From: Gammaproteobacteria bacterium
GTDB lineage: Bacteria; Pseudomonadota; Gammaproteobacteria; JASBUN01
NCBI GenBank assembly: GCA_030147845.1
Contig: JASBUN010000036.1
Location: 151,926-215,925 of the forward strand
DNA length: 64,000 nucleotides
Direction: 5' to 3'
Part shown: positions 49,104 to 59,480 of the stretch, in pieces
Layout of the letters: each line of letters begins with the position of its first letter
How positions within the stretch are numbered: position 1 is the first letter of the stretch
Notes under the pieces: generated by a model
What the model saw: only the letters and a program-made list of their open reading frames with translations
Databases searched by the model: none
Told to the model about the DNA's origin: nothing
Position numbers and translations under genes: made by a program

Positions 49104-49271
49104 TCAGTGATCGGAGTGATGTTTGGCCATCCGATCAGCCCACACCAGCAGCGCCACACCCACCACAAAGGTCGCGATTTCGGGCATCGACGGGCTGTCG
49201 ACCACGGTCAGCACCACCCCCAATATCACCATCATAACGCCGATCAGCAACACGGGTACGGACATTGACAT
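49104..49271 (-). CDS. small two-helix membrane protein
   Basis: A 55-residue protein with two transmembrane helices (SVPVLLIGVMMVILGVVLTV and IATFVVGVALLVWADRMA) and a short His-rich end (KHHSDH). The open frame runs from 49,508, but its first 79 residues look non-coding. Start is ATG 49,271 with GGAGGA eight bases upstream. Function unknown; small hydrophobic proteins of this kind are often stress-linked or subunits of membrane complexes. It stands alone. Confidence 0.6.
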   Translation of the reverse strand: MSMSVPVLLIGVMMVILGVVLTVVDSPSMPEIATFVVGVALLVWADRMAKHHSDH

Positions 49272-49822
49272 CTCGGTCTTCCTCCGACTTGCGGACGACC
49301 GATCTACCTCACTTCCGGCGTAATCAAACATCGCACGACCACTGCACACCGGAGACTTACGGGCGGTAGACATGTCGTCGTGAGTGGAATCGACCCAAAC
49401 GGGGGTCCGTCGGTAAGGCGCCGGCGAAATTCCCTGGCTCCGAAATCGCCGGAGTGTCGGGCCGACCATCGAAAGCGCACATACATGCAGGCGCTCCGCA
49501 GCAAGCATAGCCGCAAATTGGCAAAAAATGAAACGGCTTCAGCACAACGCGGAAAGCCGCAGGCAAATGCTCAGCTTCGTCGACGGCGCGCAACGCTCGA
49601 ACGGGTGGTGCGCGCCGGAAACGTGTCTCACAACATTACATAGAGAACAGGATCATGTGGATCGTAATCGCAGACGAACCAAGCGACCCCGCGCCGTTAA
49701 CAAAAGTTGACGTTTTTCGGCCAAATATCCGATCCGACAAACTACATATGCCGGCGTATTCGGCGCCTGCCTACTCAAGCGTCGACTTACATTGCCGCTA
49801 AATTTGATAGAGGATGCGATCA
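49272..49822. other. 551-bp region, no further gene seen
   Basis: Short frames on both strands overlap each other and lack ribosome sites. A TTGACG at about 49,706 lies in an AT-rich part and may belong to a promoter for the operon starting at 49,823, though no matching -10 is clear. Confidence 0.4.
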
Positions 49823-50692
49823 ATGAATACTAGCGTACGCTCACAATTAGCTCGTTTCACTGCGCTGATCACTAGCGCCGTGCTCGCACTATGTGCCGTT
49901 AGTGCAGCGGCTGAACCGGCATATGCGAAACGCTCGTACACACTTTATGTCGTACCGCAGCTTCCTTCGCAGACGCTGCAGGCTAACTGGCAGCCGCTGG
50001 CGGATTATCTGTCGCGGGAAACGGATGTCAAAATTGAATTGCGCATTCCGGAAAACATCCCCGCATTTGAAAACATACTTCTCGAAGGCATCCCGGACAT
50101 CGCCTACATGAATCCTTATCACGCCGTCCTGGCTAGACGGAAGCAAGGCTATCAACCACTGGTGCGCGATAGCGACGGCTTAGTGGGTATATTAGTTGTG
50201 CGCAAGGATAGCGCGATCCGTTCACTGCGTGATTTAGAAGATAAAACCATCGCCTTTCCTGCACCCAACGCTTTCGGCGCGTCGCTCTACATACGCGCTT
50301 TGCTGGCGCACTCCGACAATATCCCATTTCATTCCACCTACGCCGCAACGCACACCAATGTCTATCGGCAAGTAGCCCTCGGGTTTGCCGACGCCGGCGG
50401 TGGCGTACAACGGACTCTCGACCAGGACCATGCCGAGCTACGCGCCCGGTTGCGGGTGCTGTATCGCACACCCGGAATACCGTCTCATCCAATCGGCATT
50501 AACCCCCGCGTACCCGAGCACCTGCAGCAGGCAATCCGCGCCGCCATGCTGCGCCTATCGCGCCTACCAATCGGAACAAAACTACTGAAAGGTATCCAAA
50601 TGCCCACGCCGACCGCAGCCGATTACACGCACGACTATCAGTCGCTCGAAGACATGGGACTGGAAGCCTTCGTTTTGGTCGGCATCGACTAA
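49823..50692 (+). CDS. PhnD-like periplasmic binding protein
   Basis: A 289-residue exported binding protein of the phosphonate/phosphite (PhnD) family. Signal peptide to about residue 30. It then reads SYTLYVVPQLPSQTLQANWQPLADYLS (typical opening) and contains IAYMNPYHAVLARRKQGYQ and TIAFPAPNAFGASLYIRALL, family-typical blocks. No permease or ATPase is next to it. The following gene, 15 bases away, is a transmembrane PAS-GGDEF-EAL protein, so this protein probably presents a ligand to that sensor rather than to a transporter. AGAGGA precedes ATG 49,823. Confidence 0.85.
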   Translation: MNTSVRSQLARFTALITSAVLALCAVSAAAEPAYAKRSYTLYVVPQLPSQTLQANWQPLADYLSRETDVKIELRIPENIPAFENILLEGIPDIAYMNPYHAVLARRKQGYQPLVRDSDGLVGILVVRKDSAIRSLRDLEDKTIAFPAPNAFGASLYIRALLAHSDNIPFHSTYAATHTNVYRQVALGFADAGGGVQRTLDQDHAELRARLRVLYRTPGIPSHPIGINPRVPEHLQQAIRAAMLRLSRLPIGTKLLKGIQMPTPTAADYTHDYQSLEDMGLEAFVLVGID

Positions 50693-50707
50693 GGCCGAAT
50701 CAGCATC

Positions 50708-53700
50708 ATGTCTATCTTCGCCACCCTTCGGCAACGATTTGCTCCGAAGCGTCTCGATCTGCAGATTGCTTTCGCGGGATCTGTTTTGATCGTGATAAGC
50801 GCTATAGTGCTATCGCTGGATTCCGCACGCGAGCACGTAGAGGATGCGCAACATGATATTCGCGAACAAACGCACGTCATGGCGGAAAATATCGCTGCCG
50901 CCGCCGAACCCTACCTGTTAACACATGACCTGGCCGCCATAGAGTTGCTGCTGATGCGCTATGCGCGCTATCCCGATATCGTCGAAGCGCAGGTGGTTGG
51001 AGCCGACGGCAAGAGCTACAGCCGTATCGGGCGCGCTGAGGGAGGCGCACCGACACCCCGGTACGGGATCGAGAAAACGGCGCTGCCGGCCGCGCGTAGT
51101 ACGACGACACAGCTAACTCAGAATCGATTGACGCTGTGGCATCCGATCCGGCAGCGTACACCGGTTGGTTGGGTGCGCCTTTCCCGCGACCTGAGTACGG
51201 TCCAGACTCGCTATCGCGAAATATGGGTCCGGAATCTTATCAATGCCGGCTTAGTGCTGTTGTTCGGCATACCGGCATTGCTGTTCCTCATGCGCCGCCC
51301 GCTGCAGGCGATCCGCGCTGCCACCCGGTTCGCCAACAATCTAGGTGTCGGCGGGACCGGCCGCCTACAAACCGGCGCCGCGACCCATGAAGTACAACAG
51401 CTTACCGACGCCCTCAATACGGCTCTTACTCGATTTTATCGCCAGAGCATCGAAGTGGAACGCAGCCGCGCAGGATTACTACGCGCCCAACGGGTTGCCG
51501 ACATGGCTAGTTTCGACTGGCACGCTACGTCGGGCGAAATGATGTGGTCACCCCAAATGTATCCGCTCTTAGGCCAACACAACGACCGCGCGCCAAGCCT
51601 GTCGGCGTTGCTTGAACGCGTACATCCTGATGACCGGGTCGACGTCGAACACACGCTGCGCAGAGCACAAGAACAGTACTCCCACTATGACATCAAACAC
51701 CGAATAGTGGCGCCTAACGGTAAAGTGCGGGTTGTACGTTCAGTCGGCGAACCGACGACCGGCGCAAACGGTGGCGACTGCGCCATCAGCGGCGTGATGC
51801 TGGACGTCACCGCCTACGAGGATGCGATGCGCGAACTGCGCAGCAGCGAAGCCCGGTTCCGGCAAATCATCGAGCAAGCCACCGACGCCATATTTTTACA
51901 TGATTTCGATGGCCATATTATCGACGCCAATCAGAGCGCATGTCGTAGCCTCGGCTATGAACGCGAGCAATTGCTGAGCACGGGCATGGACGCAATCGAA
52001 CTCACGTATCACCACCAAGATTTACCCGGAAAGTGGCGAGCAATGCGTCGCGGGTCCCCGATTACTATCGACGGCGTGCAAAAGCGCAAGGACGGTTCGA
52101 CTTTTCCGGTCGAACTAAGGCTTGGGTTGTTCGAGACCGACGCATGTCCTCTGGTGCTTATGCTTTCGCGTGACGTGTCCGAACGAAAACTCGCGCAAGC
52201 GCGCATGCAGCAGCTTGCAACGGCCATGGAACAGACCAACGACCTGGTTATGATAACCGACCCTAGGGGCGTGATTGAATACGTCAACGCGGCCTTTGAG
52301 TCCTGCACCGGCTACGCACGCGACGATGTCATTGGTCAGACGCCACGCGTTCTCCGCAGCGGCCGGCAGACGGCGCTATTTTACGACGGCGTATGGAAAA
52401 CCATTTTACGCGGCGACAGCTTTCAAGATCTATTCATAAATCGGAAGCGCGACGGAGAGCTCTACTACGAGAGCAAAACTATTACACCGCTCCGATCCGA
52501 GACCGGTGCGATTAGCTATTTTCTATCCACCGGCAAAGATGTTACCGAGCAGCTGAGTACCGAGAACCGGCTGCAATTTCTGGCTAATCATGACTTGGTG
52601 ACGAAGCTCCCCAATCAACCGCATTTTATGCGCCACGTCGACAGCGTGCTGGCCCACGCGCGCCGACATAAAGAACGCGCAGCCGTTATTGGTCTACATG
52701 TCCATCGCCTCGCGCCACTCAAGGAGGCGCTCGGCTACGATTCATATAACAAGCTATTGTTGCAGGTAACCGAGCGTTTGCGCGAACTCTTGCATCCAGA
52801 CGATATGCTAGCCTGCTTCGGCGGCGACGAATTCTTTATTTGCCTGGCGAACGAACGTACTTCTTCCACCGAGAGCGTACTCTGCGAACGCCTCATCAAC
52901 GCCTTCGTCTCACCACTCAACGTCCAAGGCAGGGACATTTACCTCGCCACCAGCCTGGGCGCGTCCATCTATCCGCAACACGGTACGCAGACTAGCAAAC
53001 TACTCCGTCGCGCGCAGGCCGCTCTGCGTGAATCCAGCGCCAAGGGTGGCGGAAGTTGCCAAAAGTATGTAATTGGCCTGGGCCAACGAAGCGTTACGCG
53101 TTTGACGCTGGAAGCACGGTTGCACAAGGCGCTCGAGCACGATGAGTTCAAGCTCCAGTACCAACCACAACTTGATCTGCGTACCGGGCGCATCGTTGGC
53201 GTTGAGGCGTTACTGCGCCTTGCGGATTCCGGCGACAGACCGCTATATCCAACCGAATTTATTCCGATATTGGAAGAGACCGGATTAATTGTACCGGTCG
53301 GGGCATGGGTTACCCGTACCGCCTGCCGACAACTCAGAGACTGGCGTGCAGCGGGCTTACCGCCTTTACATATGGCGGTCAACCTTTCTCTGCGCCAGTT
53401 CGGACAATCGGATCTGGTTACGTCCACCTTGCACGCGCTGGAAGAATTTGACATCGCGCCAGAACAATTTGAGTACGAGATTACCGAAAGCATGATCATG
53501 ACCGATACCGAACAGGCAAGCGCGACACTACTAGCGCTAAAAGCAACCGGTGTCCGCATTGCCATGGATGACTTCGGTACCGGCTATTCCAGTCTAAGCT
53601 GCATCAACCGGCTGCCGATCGATATCATTAAAATCGACCGTTCGTTCGTTGAAAACGTGATTGAAGACGTCGAGCATGCAGCCGTGGCGAGAGCCATCAT

Positions 53701-53893
53701 TGCACTGGCGCACAGCCTGGGTCTCAAGGTGGTGGCGGAAGGCGCTGAAACCGAGCAGCAAATGCGTTGGCTCGGCGCGCAGCAGTGCGACTACGTCCAG
53801 GGATATTACGTCGCACGCCCACAAGATGCGGCCGACATACCGGCCATATTGAGACACTGGGAATGGCGCGAAATCAGCGTCAACCGCGCCTAA
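50708..53893 (+). CDS. sensor protein with PAS domains, GGDEF and EAL
   Basis: A 1061-residue membrane protein that makes and/or breaks cyclic-di-GMP. Order: transmembrane helix near 20-40, periplasmic part, second helix near 176-196 ([19 protein letters not shown]), HAMP-like region, three PAS domains (about 260-375, 385-500, 505-620), a GGDEF domain with intact CFGGDEF near 703, and an EAL domain with VEALLRL near 831 and [10 protein letters not shown] later, so both activities may be present. The PhnD-like gene 15 bases upstream suggests it senses a bound ligand. ATG 50,708, weak ribosome site. Confidence 0.9.
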   Translation: MSIFATLRQRFAPKRLDLQIAFAGSVLIVISAIVLSLDSAREHVEDAQHDIREQTHVMAENIAAAAEPYLLTHDLAAIELLLMRYARYPDIVEAQVVGADGKSYSRIGRAEGGAPTPRYGIEKTALPAARSTTTQLTQNRLTLWHPIRQRTPVGWVRLSRDLSTVQTRYREIWVRNLINAGLVLLFGIPALLFLMRRPLQAIRAATRFANNLGVGGTGRLQTGAATHEVQQLTDALNTALTRFYRQSIEVERSRAGLLRAQRVADMASFDWHATSGEMMWSPQMYPLLGQHNDRAPSLSALLERVHPDDRVDVEHTLRRAQEQYSHYDIKHRIVAPNGKVRVVRSVGEPTTGANGGDCAISGVMLDVTAYEDAMRELRSSEARFRQIIEQATDAIFLHDFDGHIIDANQSACRSLGYEREQLLSTGMDAIELTYHHQDLPGKWRAMRRGSPITIDGVQKRKDGSTFPVELRLGLFETDACPLVLMLSRDVSERKLAQARMQQLATAMEQTNDLVMITDPRGVIEYVNAAFESCTGYARDDVIGQTPRVLRSGRQTALFYDGVWKTILRGDSFQDLFINRKRDGELYYESKTITPLRSETGAISYFLSTGKDVTEQLSTENRLQFLANHDLVTKLPNQPHFMRHVDSVLAHARRHKERAAVIGLHVHRLAPLKEALGYDSYNKLLLQVTERLRELLHPDDMLACFGGDEFFICLANERTSSTESVLCERLINAFVSPLNVQGRDIYLATSLGASIYPQHGTQTSKLLRRAQAALRESSAKGGGSCQKYVIGLGQRSVTRLTLEARLHKALEHDEFKLQYQPQLDLRTGRIVGVEALLRLADSGDRPLYPTEFIPILEETGLIVPVGAWVTRTACRQLRDWRAAGLPPLHMAVNLSLRQFGQSDLVTSTLHALEEFDIAPEQFEYEITESMIMTDTEQASATLLALKATGVRIAMDDFGTGYSSLSCINRLPIDIIKIDRSFVENVIEDVEHAAVARAIIALAHSLGLKVVAEGAETEQQMRWLGAQQCDYVQGYYVARPQDAADIPAILRHWEWREISVNRA

Positions 53894-54044
53894 ACTATCG
53901 CGTATATAGATCGGCATGCGCGGCCGGGACAGCACTTACCCCGTTGAACCTCAGCGCCTGGCTCTTACGGTTCAGCGTCACACCGGCTTGTCATTATACC
54001 TGGTGCTGCATGCGACGACCGCTTTTGCCCTCATACTTTCTCGG

Positions 54045-54728
54045 CTACGAGCGCAATAACTGCGCCTGATAAACGACGGGGCCGGTCGGCAGCCCGGTTG
54101 GTGAGCCGCCGCTGGGCTCGATACTCACCGCGATCTTGCCACTCTGCGCAAGCAGTTTGGCGATGGCGGGCGACAGCGCGAGCGTGCGCGAACCGCTCAG
54201 CGGCAATAACCCCAACGAGCGCGGCGCGGCGCCACCGGCCGGCAACACCCAAAGTTCGTATGCCTTGTCGGCGCCGATCGCTCGCGGCGCCACTGCCTGC
54301 AACTGCAAACGTTTGTCGTCCGGGCGGAACCGCACGCGCCAAGCGGAGTGCGCCTGTTGATCGGTCAAGGTGGCTTGATATTGCGGGCCGGCGGGTTGCA
54401 GCTTGGGTAGCAGTATCGACACCGTCGCCAACACCAGTGCAGCGGCTACACCTGCCAAAGCTATACCCCGCCAGAAACCGATACGCGACAGGCCGCGACG
54501 CCAGCCTAAGCGACGTTCGATATTCCTCCATACGCGCACGGGCGGATTGACCGGCTCGATGCCTTGATCCAGCGGCGCGAAATGCGCCTGCCAATAGTCC
54601 ACTTCGCGCTGCATGCCGGGATCATCGCGCACCAGTCGCTCGAAGCGGCGGTAGGCAAAGCCGCGCAGGGTACCGAGTACGTACTCGCCGGCCAACAAAT
54701 TGCGCAATTGGCTGTTGTCGTACCTCAT
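54045..54728 (-). CDS. RskA-type anti-sigma factor
   Basis: A 227-residue membrane-anchored anti-sigma factor. The N-terminal cytoplasmic part (MRYDNSQLRNLLAGEYVLGT, then RRFERLVRDDPGMQREVDYW) should hold the ECF sigma factor. One transmembrane segment near residue 90 (IALAGVAAALVLATVSIL) follows. The periplasmic C-terminus has AYELWVLPAGGAAPRSLGLL, typical of RskA. Starts ATG 54,728, overlapping the sigma stop as ATGA, so the two are translated together. Released on proteolysis, it would free the sigma factor. Confidence 0.88.
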   Translation of the reverse strand: MRYDNSQLRNLLAGEYVLGTLRGFAYRRFERLVRDDPGMQREVDYWQAHFAPLDQGIEPVNPPVRVWRNIERRLGWRRGLSRIGFWRGIALAGVAAALVLATVSILLPKLQPAGPQYQATLTDQQAHSAWRVRFRPDDKRLQLQAVAPRAIGADKAYELWVLPAGGAAPRSLGLLPLSGSRTLALSPAIAKLLAQSGKIAVSIEPSGGSPTGLPTGPVVYQAQLLRS

Positions 54729-55282
54729 TGTCCCAGGCATTTCCTCAGTGCACTCAAGCCGCGCCGTATCCAACTTTTGACGCTACCCAAGGGTGCGTCA
54801 AGTCGGCGCGATAGCTCGTCGTGAGAATAGCCGTACTGATAGGCCAGTACGACGCATTGGCGATGACTGGCGCTGAGCGCGTCCAGGCAGGCCTGCAACA
54901 AAGCGGCCGCATCCTGTTGTTCGGCCGCCTCCATAGGTCCGGCATCGTCCGACGCACTTTCCATTGCTTCCGTTTCGACCGATTGGTCGAGCGTGCGTGC
55001 CTGTCGCCGCAGCACATCCAAAGCGCGATAGCGCACGATACTGCTCATCCAGGTCATCGGCGCGGCGGTCTGCGGCCGATAATCCGCAGCATGCTGCCAG
55101 ATTCGGATAAAGGCTTCCTGTAACACGTCTTCGGCACGGTCGCGTTGACGCAGCATCCGCAACGCCAAGCCGAAAAGCGTCGGCGCCGCGCTTTGGTATA
55201 GTTGTGCAAACGCGCGCCGATCACCTTGTCCACATGCCGCCAGCAGCGCGCCCAGCGCTTGCGCCGATTCCGTACCTGCCAT
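54725..55282 (-). CDS. ECF-type RNA polymerase sigma factor
   Basis: A 185-residue ECF sigma factor. Region 2 (AFAQLYQSAAPTLFGLALRM, then DRAEDVLQEAFIRIWQHA) recognises the -10 and core polymerase. Region 4 (LSASHRQCVVLAYQYGYSHD, then LDAPLGSVKSWIRRGLSALR) reads the -35. The frame opens at 55,504, but ATG 55,282 with GCGGAG just upstream fits the family start. Encoded with its anti-sigma. Likely targets include its own operon and the nearby ferritin-like and CHRD genes; the promoters were not recognised. Confidence 0.9.
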   Translation of the reverse strand: MAGTESAQALGALLAACGQGDRRAFAQLYQSAAPTLFGLALRMLRQRDRAEDVLQEAFIRIWQHAADYRPQTAAPMTWMSSIVRYRALDVLRRQARTLDQSVETEAMESASDDAGPMEAAEQQDAAALLQACLDALSASHRQCVVLAYQYGYSHDELSRRLDAPLGSVKSWIRRGLSALRKCLGQ

Positions 55283-55503
55283 GAATGCTCCGCCTGTCTC
55301 CGAATCGCAGTCTAGCACACTGCGCCGGAGTAGTTGATCGGCTGCATCCATTGCGGAAATTCGTATTGGTTCACAGCGCCTGTGCCGCAGATGGCGATGC
55401 TCCCCTCGCGGCAGAATAAACCCATTGCCCACTAGGCCGGGACGCATCGGAGCGCAATACTGCACGCTCCGATGTTGCCTGCAATTACGCCGCGTTCGCC
55501 GCA

Positions 55504-56106
55504 CTAGGCAATGAACGCATTCGGTACCGGATCCTCACCGAGGGCATTGCGCAAGATTGCCCAATGCATGGTCTCGTCGCCGAGGATGCTGGCCGCGGCT
55601 TTGGCGAGATCGCGGTTATGAAATTGCGGCACTGCGCCCAAATACGCCGATGCCGCGCCCTTCTCCAGGCCGGCGGCGAAACGTAACACATCGGCTTGAT
55701 TGTGCAGACTGCCGGTCGGGAAGCCGTACGTGTCGGCGGATTTGGCTTCTACGGCGGTTCCGCCGAGTTTGCTGATGGTCGAACTCAGCACACCGGCATG
55801 CGCGCGATGTTGGCTCTGGAACTTGACCGCGACATTCAGCACCGGCTTGGTTAGCAGACCACTTTCGGCGCCAACCTGATAGGCGGCGATCGCTTCGTAC
55901 TCCAATCCCAACGCGACATTTAAAATTTTAACATCATCGTCTGGGCTCATGGATTGCTCCGGGGTCGCCTTGGCCGCCCAGCCGGGTGCGCAGGCAACCA
56001 GGCCCAGCGCTACAGCGCTGAGTGATACAACGCCACCACGGCGCAGAAATGCGCGGCGACTTTCTGCGATGGCTTCCGCTTTAGATTCGGCCTCTGTTGT
56101 GCTCAT
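55504..56106 (-). CDS. Tat-exported ferritin-like domain protein
   Basis: A 200-residue protein with a twin-arginine signal, ESRRAFLRRGG followed by a hydrophobic VVSLSAVALGLVACAPG, whose Cys could also make it a lipoprotein. The mature part is a four-helix ferritin-like domain with YEAIAAYQVGAESG and ETMHWAILRNAL (Glu/His residues of a possible di-metal site). Such proteins sit near ECF sigma factors in many bacteria and may serve in oxidative stress. AAGGAG precedes ATG 56,106. It lies 221 bases upstream of the sigma factor on the same strand and could be co-transcribed. Confidence 0.8.
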   Translation of the reverse strand: MSTTEAESKAEAIAESRRAFLRRGGVVSLSAVALGLVACAPGWAAKATPEQSMSPDDDVKILNVALGLEYEAIAAYQVGAESGLLTKPVLNVAVKFQSQHRAHAGVLSSTISKLGGTAVEAKSADTYGFPTGSLHNQADVLRFAAGLEKGAASAYLGAVPQFHNRDLAKAAASILGDETMHWAILRNALGEDPVPNAFIA

Positions 56107-56816
56107 ACGGTACTCCTTGGTAGTTGCGATAATTTGAGTCGTTCGTGGCTATATACGCGCCGTCGGCACGATCGGATGCGATTGCATTACGTTGATTTCG
56201 ACATGCGGTGGTTTTATGCCGCCTGTTGCTCTGATCGCAGCGATTTTTTTTCGCGCGGGTGCATCCAAACACAGCCGTGCAACGTATCTACCCATAGGCG
56301 TGTATTGCGCCCAAAGCCACGGGGTGGCTTGGACGCCAAGTCCAGCCTGTGAAGAATCAGGAACGCACTTACGACGCCAGGCGTTGAGCTTCGGCGCGCT
56401 AACGAACGCATCGCCAACCCGGGGTAAACCCCTATGGCCTGCGTGACGCGTGTATCTAGACTTTTAAAACGTGCGGCAAAGCGTTGGCTAGTAGCGGCGG
56501 ATCAGCCGGAATGCCGACGTATGGCGCACAGCTCTTGGGGAAGCGGATGTTAACGTGTACTGACAGCCGACGCGCAATCGCAACAGCGTGCATGTCGCGC
56601 ATGCGCTGTATCTGTGCGCATCGCCGGCGCCATAAGCCGCGTAGTACGGCGCCGACCCGATCGTTATATCGACCCATTCGTGCCGCTTCATGCTTGCCGG
56701 CCGGCTTGATGCCGGCTGGACGAGCGCCGTATTCAAAACAAAAATTTGGCCTGCTATTTGGCCTGACCGCGTTGCAACCGCAACACCTACCACACTAATA
56801 ACGAGGAGAAGATAAA
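56107..56816. other. 710-bp intergenic region, no gene seen
   Basis: Short frames on both strands, none with a ribosome site and credible composition. It should carry the promoters of the divergent ferritin-like and CHRD genes. A run of eight T residues near 56,243-56,250 follows no clear stem. Confidence 0.45.
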
Positions 56817-57539
56817 ATGAGAAAGTCACTATCAAGGCACCTATTGCTGGTGCTGATCTGCGCGGCACCGGCATGGGCTTCCGCCATGCCCATGCTGTTC
56901 ACGGCCAACTTCACGCCGCTAAACAATTCCGGCGTTACCGGCACCGCCAACCTGAAACTCGATAATAATTTATTAACGGTGTCGATTCACGCAACCGGCT
57001 TGGAGCCCGGCCAGGTTCACCCGCAACACATCCACGGTCTGTTCAATGCCAGCGGCGCACCCGCGGATTCGCGCACTCCGACGCTTGCCAATGACTCCGA
57101 CGGCGATGGTTTCATCGAGCTTGCGGAAGGTGCGGTCACCTACGGCCCGGTCATCGTTCCGCTGACCTCGCCGCCAGGCGGCGCACTGTCGGGCTTTCCG
57201 GTCGCCTCGGCTGCCGGTGTGATCGATTTCACGCAAACATATGACCTGACCAACGCCGCTACCTTTGGTGGGACGGGTTTCACTGCGGCGGACTTGATGC
57301 CGTTGAACTTTCGTGAAATCGTCTTACATGGTATGACGGTAACCGCAGCCGACGGCGTCGGTACCGGTGGTGAAGTCAATGGCACTGCGGGTTATAAGGC
57401 GGTATTGCCGGTCGCCTCGGCTGAGATCGTGAGCGCTTCGGTTCCGGAGCCGGCCACCATCATGTTGCTCGGCTTAGGCCTGGTCGGAATGCGTGCTTTT
57501 CGGCGGCAATCACGGCAACCGCAAGCGGCCATGTGCTGA
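56817..57539 (+). CDS. CHRD-domain protein with PEP-CTERM sorting signal
   Basis: A 240-residue exported protein. Signal peptide to about residue 23, then a CHRD domain with LTVSIHATGLEPGQVHPQHIHG (His-rich strand), LANDSDGDGFIELAEGAVTYG and FREIVLHGMTV. The C-terminus has VPEPATIMLLGLGLVGMRAF followed by Arg, a PEP-CTERM signal: cleaved by an exosortase and kept at the cell surface. Exosortase is not in the window. GAGGAGA precedes ATG 56,817. Divergent from the Tat ferritin-like gene, probably one sigma-controlled group. Confidence 0.88.
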   Translation: MRKSLSRHLLLVLICAAPAWASAMPMLFTANFTPLNNSGVTGTANLKLDNNLLTVSIHATGLEPGQVHPQHIHGLFNASGAPADSRTPTLANDSDGDGFIELAEGAVTYGPVIVPLTSPPGGALSGFPVASAAGVIDFTQTYDLTNAATFGGTGFTAADLMPLNFREIVLHGMTVTAADGVGTGGEVNGTAGYKAVLPVASAEIVSASVPEPATIMLLGLGLVGMRAFRRQSRQPQAAMC

Positions 57540-57793
57540 AGCGGACGCCATCTAGCTCCGTCTAAAGGGGCACAGCGCAAAGACACGCGCGGCTTAATTT
57601 GGGCAACCGATTAAGCTGCGTGTGGCTCCGCGCTCCGGCCTCACTATAGAGTGCGGCGATCGGCCAATGTGACAAACAATATTTTGCTCACACGTTAATC
57701 GATCGCCGCGCCATCTTTAGCCACACCGGTCAGATTAAAAGCCGGCGCGCCGATACGACGCCGCCGGCGTCATCGGCACGCCATGGCTCTGGC

Positions 57794-58207
57794 TCACGCG
57801 CTCTCGACGGTAATCGTACCGGCCTGCGGATCAACGGTAACGCGATCACCGGTCTTGATCGCGTCGGTGATATCGACGTCGAACCGATCCATAAAGGCGA
57901 GGTCAGCCAGCGCCGCACCTTGCGCCATAATCGGATTGGCTGCGTTGAGCAACAACGCCGCGGGAGCCATCTTGCGCGATTTCATTTCATGCAGCATCCA
58001 AGCCGTCGCCACGCCGCCTTTGGCATTGTCTAGCACCAGTATCTTGTCGACATAGCTTTGTCCACACAGCTTGTGCGCCTGGCGCGAAAATATGCCTTTG
58101 ACGCGATCGAGATCATAGCGCGCACTAAAGTTGTCTTTTGCTACCAACGCCACGCCTGACACCTTGGCTCCGATACCAATATGGCCCTTGAACGACTTTT
58201 CACTCAC
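57794..58207 (-). CDS. aconitase X small (swivel) subunit, DUF126
   Basis: A 137-residue swivel domain, the small subunit of aconitase-X-type dehydratases. Seen are YDLDRVKGIFSRQAHKLCGQ and ILVLDNAKGGVATAWMLHEM (family block). The start overlaps the large subunit's stop by four bases (58,204-58,207). It is the last gene of the aconitase-TRAP operon. Together the two would dehydrate a hydroxy acid such as cis-3-hydroxy-L-proline. ATG at 58,207. Confidence 0.85.
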   Translation of the reverse strand: MSEKSFKGHIGIGAKVSGVALVAKDNFSARYDLDRVKGIFSRQAHKLCGQSYVDKILVLDNAKGGVATAWMLHEMKSRKMAPAALLLNAANPIMAQGAALADLAFMDRFDVDITDAIKTGDRVTVDPQAGTITVESA

Positions 58208-59451
58208 GCTTTCATCCTCCCGTTAATCGCCGCTTCGACACATAACTCCATCGACGCCAACACCGGCGTATAGCCGTAACCGCTGATGATATTGACCAAT
58301 TTCGCCGAGTTACTCAGTAAGCGTTTCCAGCGGTTGGCTTCGCCCATCTCGCGAGCGTACATCTGATAAAAACATACGCCGCTCAAAACCATGGCGCCCG
58401 ACGCTTCGATCATTGAGGTGATACCCATGCGGTCGCAGGCGCTTTTATTTTCCGGCGAAGTTGCCACCAGCAATGAGGTGTCGGAATGAACTTGACGCCC
58501 CTTCAGGAGCGTCGCCACTTCACGCATCTCCATCAGCGAAAGTTGTGGCGCCGAGAACACGACTACGTCGACTTTTTCATCGTGGCGGCCGAACGAGGCA
58601 TAAAATGCGTCCAGGTCCGCGCGGGTGATCTTTTGCGCTGACGGCACGGCGCCATCGAACACGCTGTGAACGTCCGGCGCCTCCGGCGTCACGCCGACCA
58701 TATGGAACAGCGGCACCGAGCCGTAACTGGCCATGGCGGCGCCAAAATGTTTGAGATCATCGGAGCCCGGCGTGGTCTGCAAGCCGTTTAGCACTGGCAC
58801 ACTCCAGTATGAACCCGCCTGTCGCCCGACGATCGCGCCGAGCGCGCCCCATTCGGTATAGTTCTTCGGTTCGAATTCAATTTCGAACAAATGCGTGCCG
58901 CGTCGGCGGCTGTCGAGGTGATAGCCATATCGGGGCGTACGCCCGGTCAGTGCGGCTGCCAGGGCCGACGGGCCGCCTTCGAAATTGCTGCGCGCACCAC
59001 AAACGCTGTTGGAATAGATCACCACGCCGGTATCGCCAAAGGCCATGTGCTGCCCCAGTACCGGCGCCTGTATGGTCTGATAGTTGATGCAGGTATCGGT
59101 CATCATGATGCCAAGCGCGCGCATGGCGTCGGTCGCGCGCTGCTCCAGCGTGGCCCACTCCGGTTTCTGCTTCAGTTGCTTGAAGCGGCACTGATCCACA
59201 CCGCGCGGATCGGTGATGGTTGGGATGGCTACTTGACGTTCGGCTTCGGGCAACGACGCCAAACGTTCCAGGAAAGCCACGCCCGCCTCACCAAGCGATT
59301 CCGTATCGCCCATGATATGCGCCTGACTTACTTCGACCAGGTCTTCGGCGTCGAAAAATCGGCCCACTTGTATTTGCTGCCAAATCGCCAATCGCCGCGC
59401 CTCGCCAAATTTGCCGGCAAGCATGGCCTCTTCATAATCAGTCAATTTCAT
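58204..59451 (-). CDS. aconitase X large (catalytic) subunit
   Basis: A 415-residue iron-sulfur dehydratase subunit of the AcnX type (DUF521). Family blocks: TDTCINYQ near residue 133, SNSVCGARSNFEGGPSALAA near residue 165, and DVVVFSAPQLSLMEMREV. The conserved Cys residues at these blocks and near the C-terminus (SGVCFYQM) suit a [2Fe-2S] cluster. Known activities of two-gene AcnX enzymes are cis-3-hydroxy-L-proline dehydratase and mevalonate-5-phosphate dehydratase; with a TRAP importer and GntR regulator the former is more likely. The frame runs to 60,126, but MKLTDYEEAML at 59,451 is the family start. Confidence 0.87.
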   Translation of the reverse strand: MKLTDYEEAMLAGKFGEARRLAIWQQIQVGRFFDAEDLVEVSQAHIMGDTESLGEAGVAFLERLASLPEAERQVAIPTITDPRGVDQCRFKQLKQKPEWATLEQRATDAMRALGIMMTDTCINYQTIQAPVLGQHMAFGDTGVVIYSNSVCGARSNFEGGPSALAAALTGRTPRYGYHLDSRRRGTHLFEIEFEPKNYTEWGALGAIVGRQAGSYWSVPVLNGLQTTPGSDDLKHFGAAMASYGSVPLFHMVGVTPEAPDVHSVFDGAVPSAQKITRADLDAFYASFGRHDEKVDVVVFSAPQLSLMEMREVATLLKGRQVHSDTSLLVATSPENKSACDRMGITSMIEASGAMVLSGVCFYQMYAREMGEANRWKRLLSNSAKLVNIISGYGYTPVLASMELCVEAAINGRMKA

Positions 59452-59480
59452 GGTCACTATCCCAGTCGTTAACAAAAATG

